Shown here: positions 62,520-64,000 of the stretch, one piece after another
How positions within the stretch are numbered: the first letter of the stretch is position 1
How the letters are laid out: each line of letters opens with the position of its first letter
Origin: Mesorhizobium sp.
GTDB lineage: Bacteria > Pseudomonadota > Alphaproteobacteria > Rhizobiales > Rhizobiaceae
Reading direction: 5' to 3'
DNA: 64,000 nt
NCBI GenBank assembly: GCA_004020315.1
Contig: SAQG01000020.1
Location: 1-64,000 of the forward strand
Made by a program: the position numbers and the translations under genes
Notes under the pieces: model-generated
What the model saw: only the letters and a program-made list of their open reading frames with translations
The model's database searches: none
What the model was told of the DNA's origin: nothing

Positions 62520-63575
62520 CTAGATTCCCATCATGGCGCGCAGCACCTTTTTGTCAGTCGTGCCGCCGGCGAAATCGTCGAATGCTTTTTCCGTCACCCT
62601 GATGATGTGATGCTGGATGAAGGGAGCGCCTTCGGCCGCACCGTCCTCCGGATGCTTCAGGCAGCACTCCCATTCCAGCACCGCCCATGAATCGTAGTCA
62701 TATTGGGCGAGCTTGGAGAAGATGCCGCCGAAATCCACCTGGCCGTCGCCGAGCGAGCGGAAGCGCCCGGCCCGATTCGTCCAGCTCTGATAGCCGGAAT
62801 AGACGCCTTGCCGGCCGGTCGGATTGAACTCCGCATCCTTGGCGTGGAACGCCTTGATCCGCTCGTGATAGATGTCGATGAATTCGAGATAATCGAGCTG
62901 CTGCAGCAGGAAATGTGACGGGTCGTAATTGATATTGCAGCGCTTGTGGCCACCTACCGCGTCGAGGAACATCTCGAAGGTCGCGCCGTCGAACACATCC
63001 TCGCCCGGATGGATCTCGTAACCAACATCGACGCCATTCTCCTCATAGACGTCGAGGATCGGTTTCCAGCGTTTTCCCAGTTCGGAAAACGCTTCCTCGA
63101 TCAATCCCGCCGGCCGTTGCGGCCAAGGATAAAGGTAGGGAAAAGCCAACGCTCCGCAAAACGACACCGACGCCCTGAGCCCGAGGTTCTTCGAAGCCTT
63201 GGCGCCGAACTTCATCTGTTCGACCGCCCATTGCTGCCTGGCCTTCGGATTGTTGTGCACCGCAGGCGGCGCGAAGCCGTCGAACTGTGCGTCATAGGCC
63301 GGATGCACCGCCACCAGCTGCCCCTGCAGATGCGTCGACAGTTCGGTGATCTTGACGCCGGCGTCAGCGCAGATGCCCTTCACCTCGTCGCAATAGGCCT
63401 GGGAAGACGCCGCTTTCTCGAGGTCGAACAGCCGGCTGTCCCAGGTCGGGATCTGCACGCCCTTGTAGCCCAGCCCGGCCGCCCATTTGGTGATCGACGG
63501 CAGCGAATTGAACGGTGCGGCATCGCCCGCGAACTGCGCCAGAAACAGCCCAGGACCCTTCATTGTCGACGGCAT
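62520..63575 (-). CDS. Sugar phosphate isomerase/epimerase (TIM barrel)
   Basis: A 351-residue xylose isomerase-like TIM barrel. Likely metal ligands lie in GYEIHPGEDVFDG (Glu), INYDPSHFLLQQ (Asp, His), KAFHAKDAEF (His) and VLEWECCLKHP (Glu). I start at ATG 63575 because GGGAGG then stands 6 bases upstream; ATG 63581 would abut it. It heads the minus-strand group with the Gfo/Idh/MocA and epimerase genes. Confidence 0.88.
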   Translation of the reverse strand: MPSTMKGPGLFLAQFAGDAAPFNSLPSITKWAAGLGYKGVQIPTWDSRLFDLEKAASSQAYCDEVKGICADAGVKITELSTHLQGQLVAVHPAYDAQFDGFAPPAVHNNPKARQQWAVEQMKFGAKASKNLGLRASVSFCGALAFPYLYPWPQRPAGLIEEAFSELGKRWKPILDVYEENGVDVGYEIHPGEDVFDGATFEMFLDAVGGHKRCNINYDPSHFLLQQLDYLEFIDIYHERIKAFHAKDAEFNPTGRQGVYSGYQSWTNRAGRFRSLGDGQVDFGGIFSKLAQYDYDSWAVLEWECCLKHPEDGAAEGAPFIQHHIIRVTEKAFDDFAGGTTDKKVLRAMMGI

Positions 63576-63971
63576 CGGCATCCTCCCTAAATATCCATGA
63601 CCAAGCATAGCGCCGATTGAAAGCAGGGCCAGCCTCTTTGGTCTTTTCTCGACAGCTCTAGTAAGCACCGCCATTCTGGTATTACCAAATATGGTCATTT
63701 GGTCAAGCGCCGCCGCTCGCAACCAGCGCTGCGAAAATTGCCCGCCGGCGAGCAAATACGCCAGTTTTATCAACGAAATAATCATGGTCCGGGGCTGCAT
63801 CGCAGGATTTCTTGCCGTCCAGATGAAATTGATGTAGACCTTTTTTCACGCCCAATTGGTCGAACCAGTTACGGCAAATGCTGGAGCGCCTTGGGGAGGA
63901 ACCATGCAACGCAATCTGGTGGAGTGCGTTGCAGGCGAGCTGTTACAGGCGAATTCTGGGAAGGACAGACC
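63576..63971. other. Divergent regulatory region at the right end
   Basis: No convincing gene lies in these 396 bases. They hold the GntR-type operator described separately and a near-palindrome TTGC-CCGCCGGCG-AGCAA (63738-63755) that might bind a LacI-type regulator. A GGGAGG at 63895 precedes an ATG (63904) whose frame reads unlike a protein. Confidence 0.4.
63677..63687. promoter_or_regulatory. Putative GntR/FadR-type operator
   Basis: TGGTATTACCA fits the FadR-subfamily consensus TNGTNNNACNA exactly. It lies about 100 bases upstream of the TIM-barrel operon and 285 bases before the next gene on the plus strand; similar half-sites (ATGGTCATTTGGTCA) follow at once. Confidence 0.45.
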
Positions 63972-64000
63972 ATGCATCTTTCGACGCACAACTGGATGCG
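63972..64000 (+). CDS. Start of a probable sugar isomerase gene (cut by window end)
   Basis: GGGAAGGACAGACC precedes an ATG reading MHLSTHNWMR at the window edge. That opening resembles TIM-barrel sugar phosphate isomerases of rhizobia, and a divergent isomerase/dehydrogenase group lies next to it. Only about ten codons are visible, so the call is tentative. Confidence 0.5.

Noticed and set aside
63703..63909. 68-residue open frame on the minus strand in the right-hand gap
   Set aside because: No ribosome site or family, and it covers a likely promoter region.
63904..64000. ATG with a strong GGGAGG upstream near the right edge
   Set aside because: The frame reads MQRNLVECVAGELL and onward without protein-like character, while the next ATG at 63972 gives an opening familiar from sugar isomerases. 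Too little sequence to be certain.

Overview
The window reads as chromosomal DNA of a Mesorhizobium-like alphaproteobacterium (Hyphomicrobiales). Pointers are the high-GC coding style, the cysG-DUF2849-cysI-cysH-DUF934 sulfate assimilation operon, an AbcR-like small RNA gene beside polA, GGAAC-N17-CGTT general-stress promoters, several sugar ABC cassettes, and the dispersed palindromic intergenic elements I associate with Mesorhizobium genomes. No tRNA, rRNA, CRISPR array or intact insertion sequence was seen. The assignment rests on gene content and style, not on a database search.

Layout. 1-3 kb: grpE, a small NepR-like gene behind an EcfG-type promoter, a fatty acid desaturase and a DJ-1/PfpI protein. 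3-8.1 kb: the sulfate/siroheme operon on the minus strand. 8.4-14 kb: a host-attachment-family protein behind a perfect EcfG-type promoter, a CPA2 antiporter, an SDR enzyme and a class A penicillin-binding protein. 14.2-17.5 kb: a patch of small stress-type and accessory genes, including a possible integrase remnant, an SGNH hydrolase whose signal peptide is out of frame, GlsB/YeaQ, a 48-residue membrane protein and RNase D. 17.5-24 kb: an M20 peptidase, a candidate AbcR-type sRNA, polA, a Zur-like regulator and an aldo/keto reductase. 24-32 kb: a sugar catabolic module (Gfo/Idh/MocA enzyme, TIM-barrel isomerase, CUT1 ABC transporter) facing a LacI regulator, with two identical operators in the shared intergenic region. 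32-36 kb: an AT-richer insert with one 1204-residue membrane P-loop NTPase of the KAP/YobI type. 36-41 kb: 6-phosphogluconate dehydrogenase and a periplasmic copper-handling operon. 41-49 kb: a GntR regulator with two DNA-binding domains, a UxaA-type dehydratase, a CUT2 (ribose-type) ABC transporter and a zinc dehydrogenase. 49-60 kb: a phosphonate C-P lyase locus (phnF, phnGHIJKL, an acetyltransferase, phnCDE1E2). 60-64 kb: a second Gfo/Idh/MocA plus TIM-barrel module and the first codons of another gene.

How it works together. The window is dominated by scavenging: sulfate reduction, phosphonate uptake and cleavage, and two or three carbohydrate systems, each beside its own regulator. A putative AbcR sRNA, whose family represses ABC transporter mRNAs in related bacteria, sits among them. 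EcfG-type promoters in front of small genes suggest part of the left third belongs to the general stress regulon.

The observations I would follow up first are the AbcR-like sRNA, the NepR-like gene with its promoter, the YobI/KAP NTPase insert, the tandem-HTH GntR regulator, and the phn locus with its antisense small gene and enlarged PhnE2.
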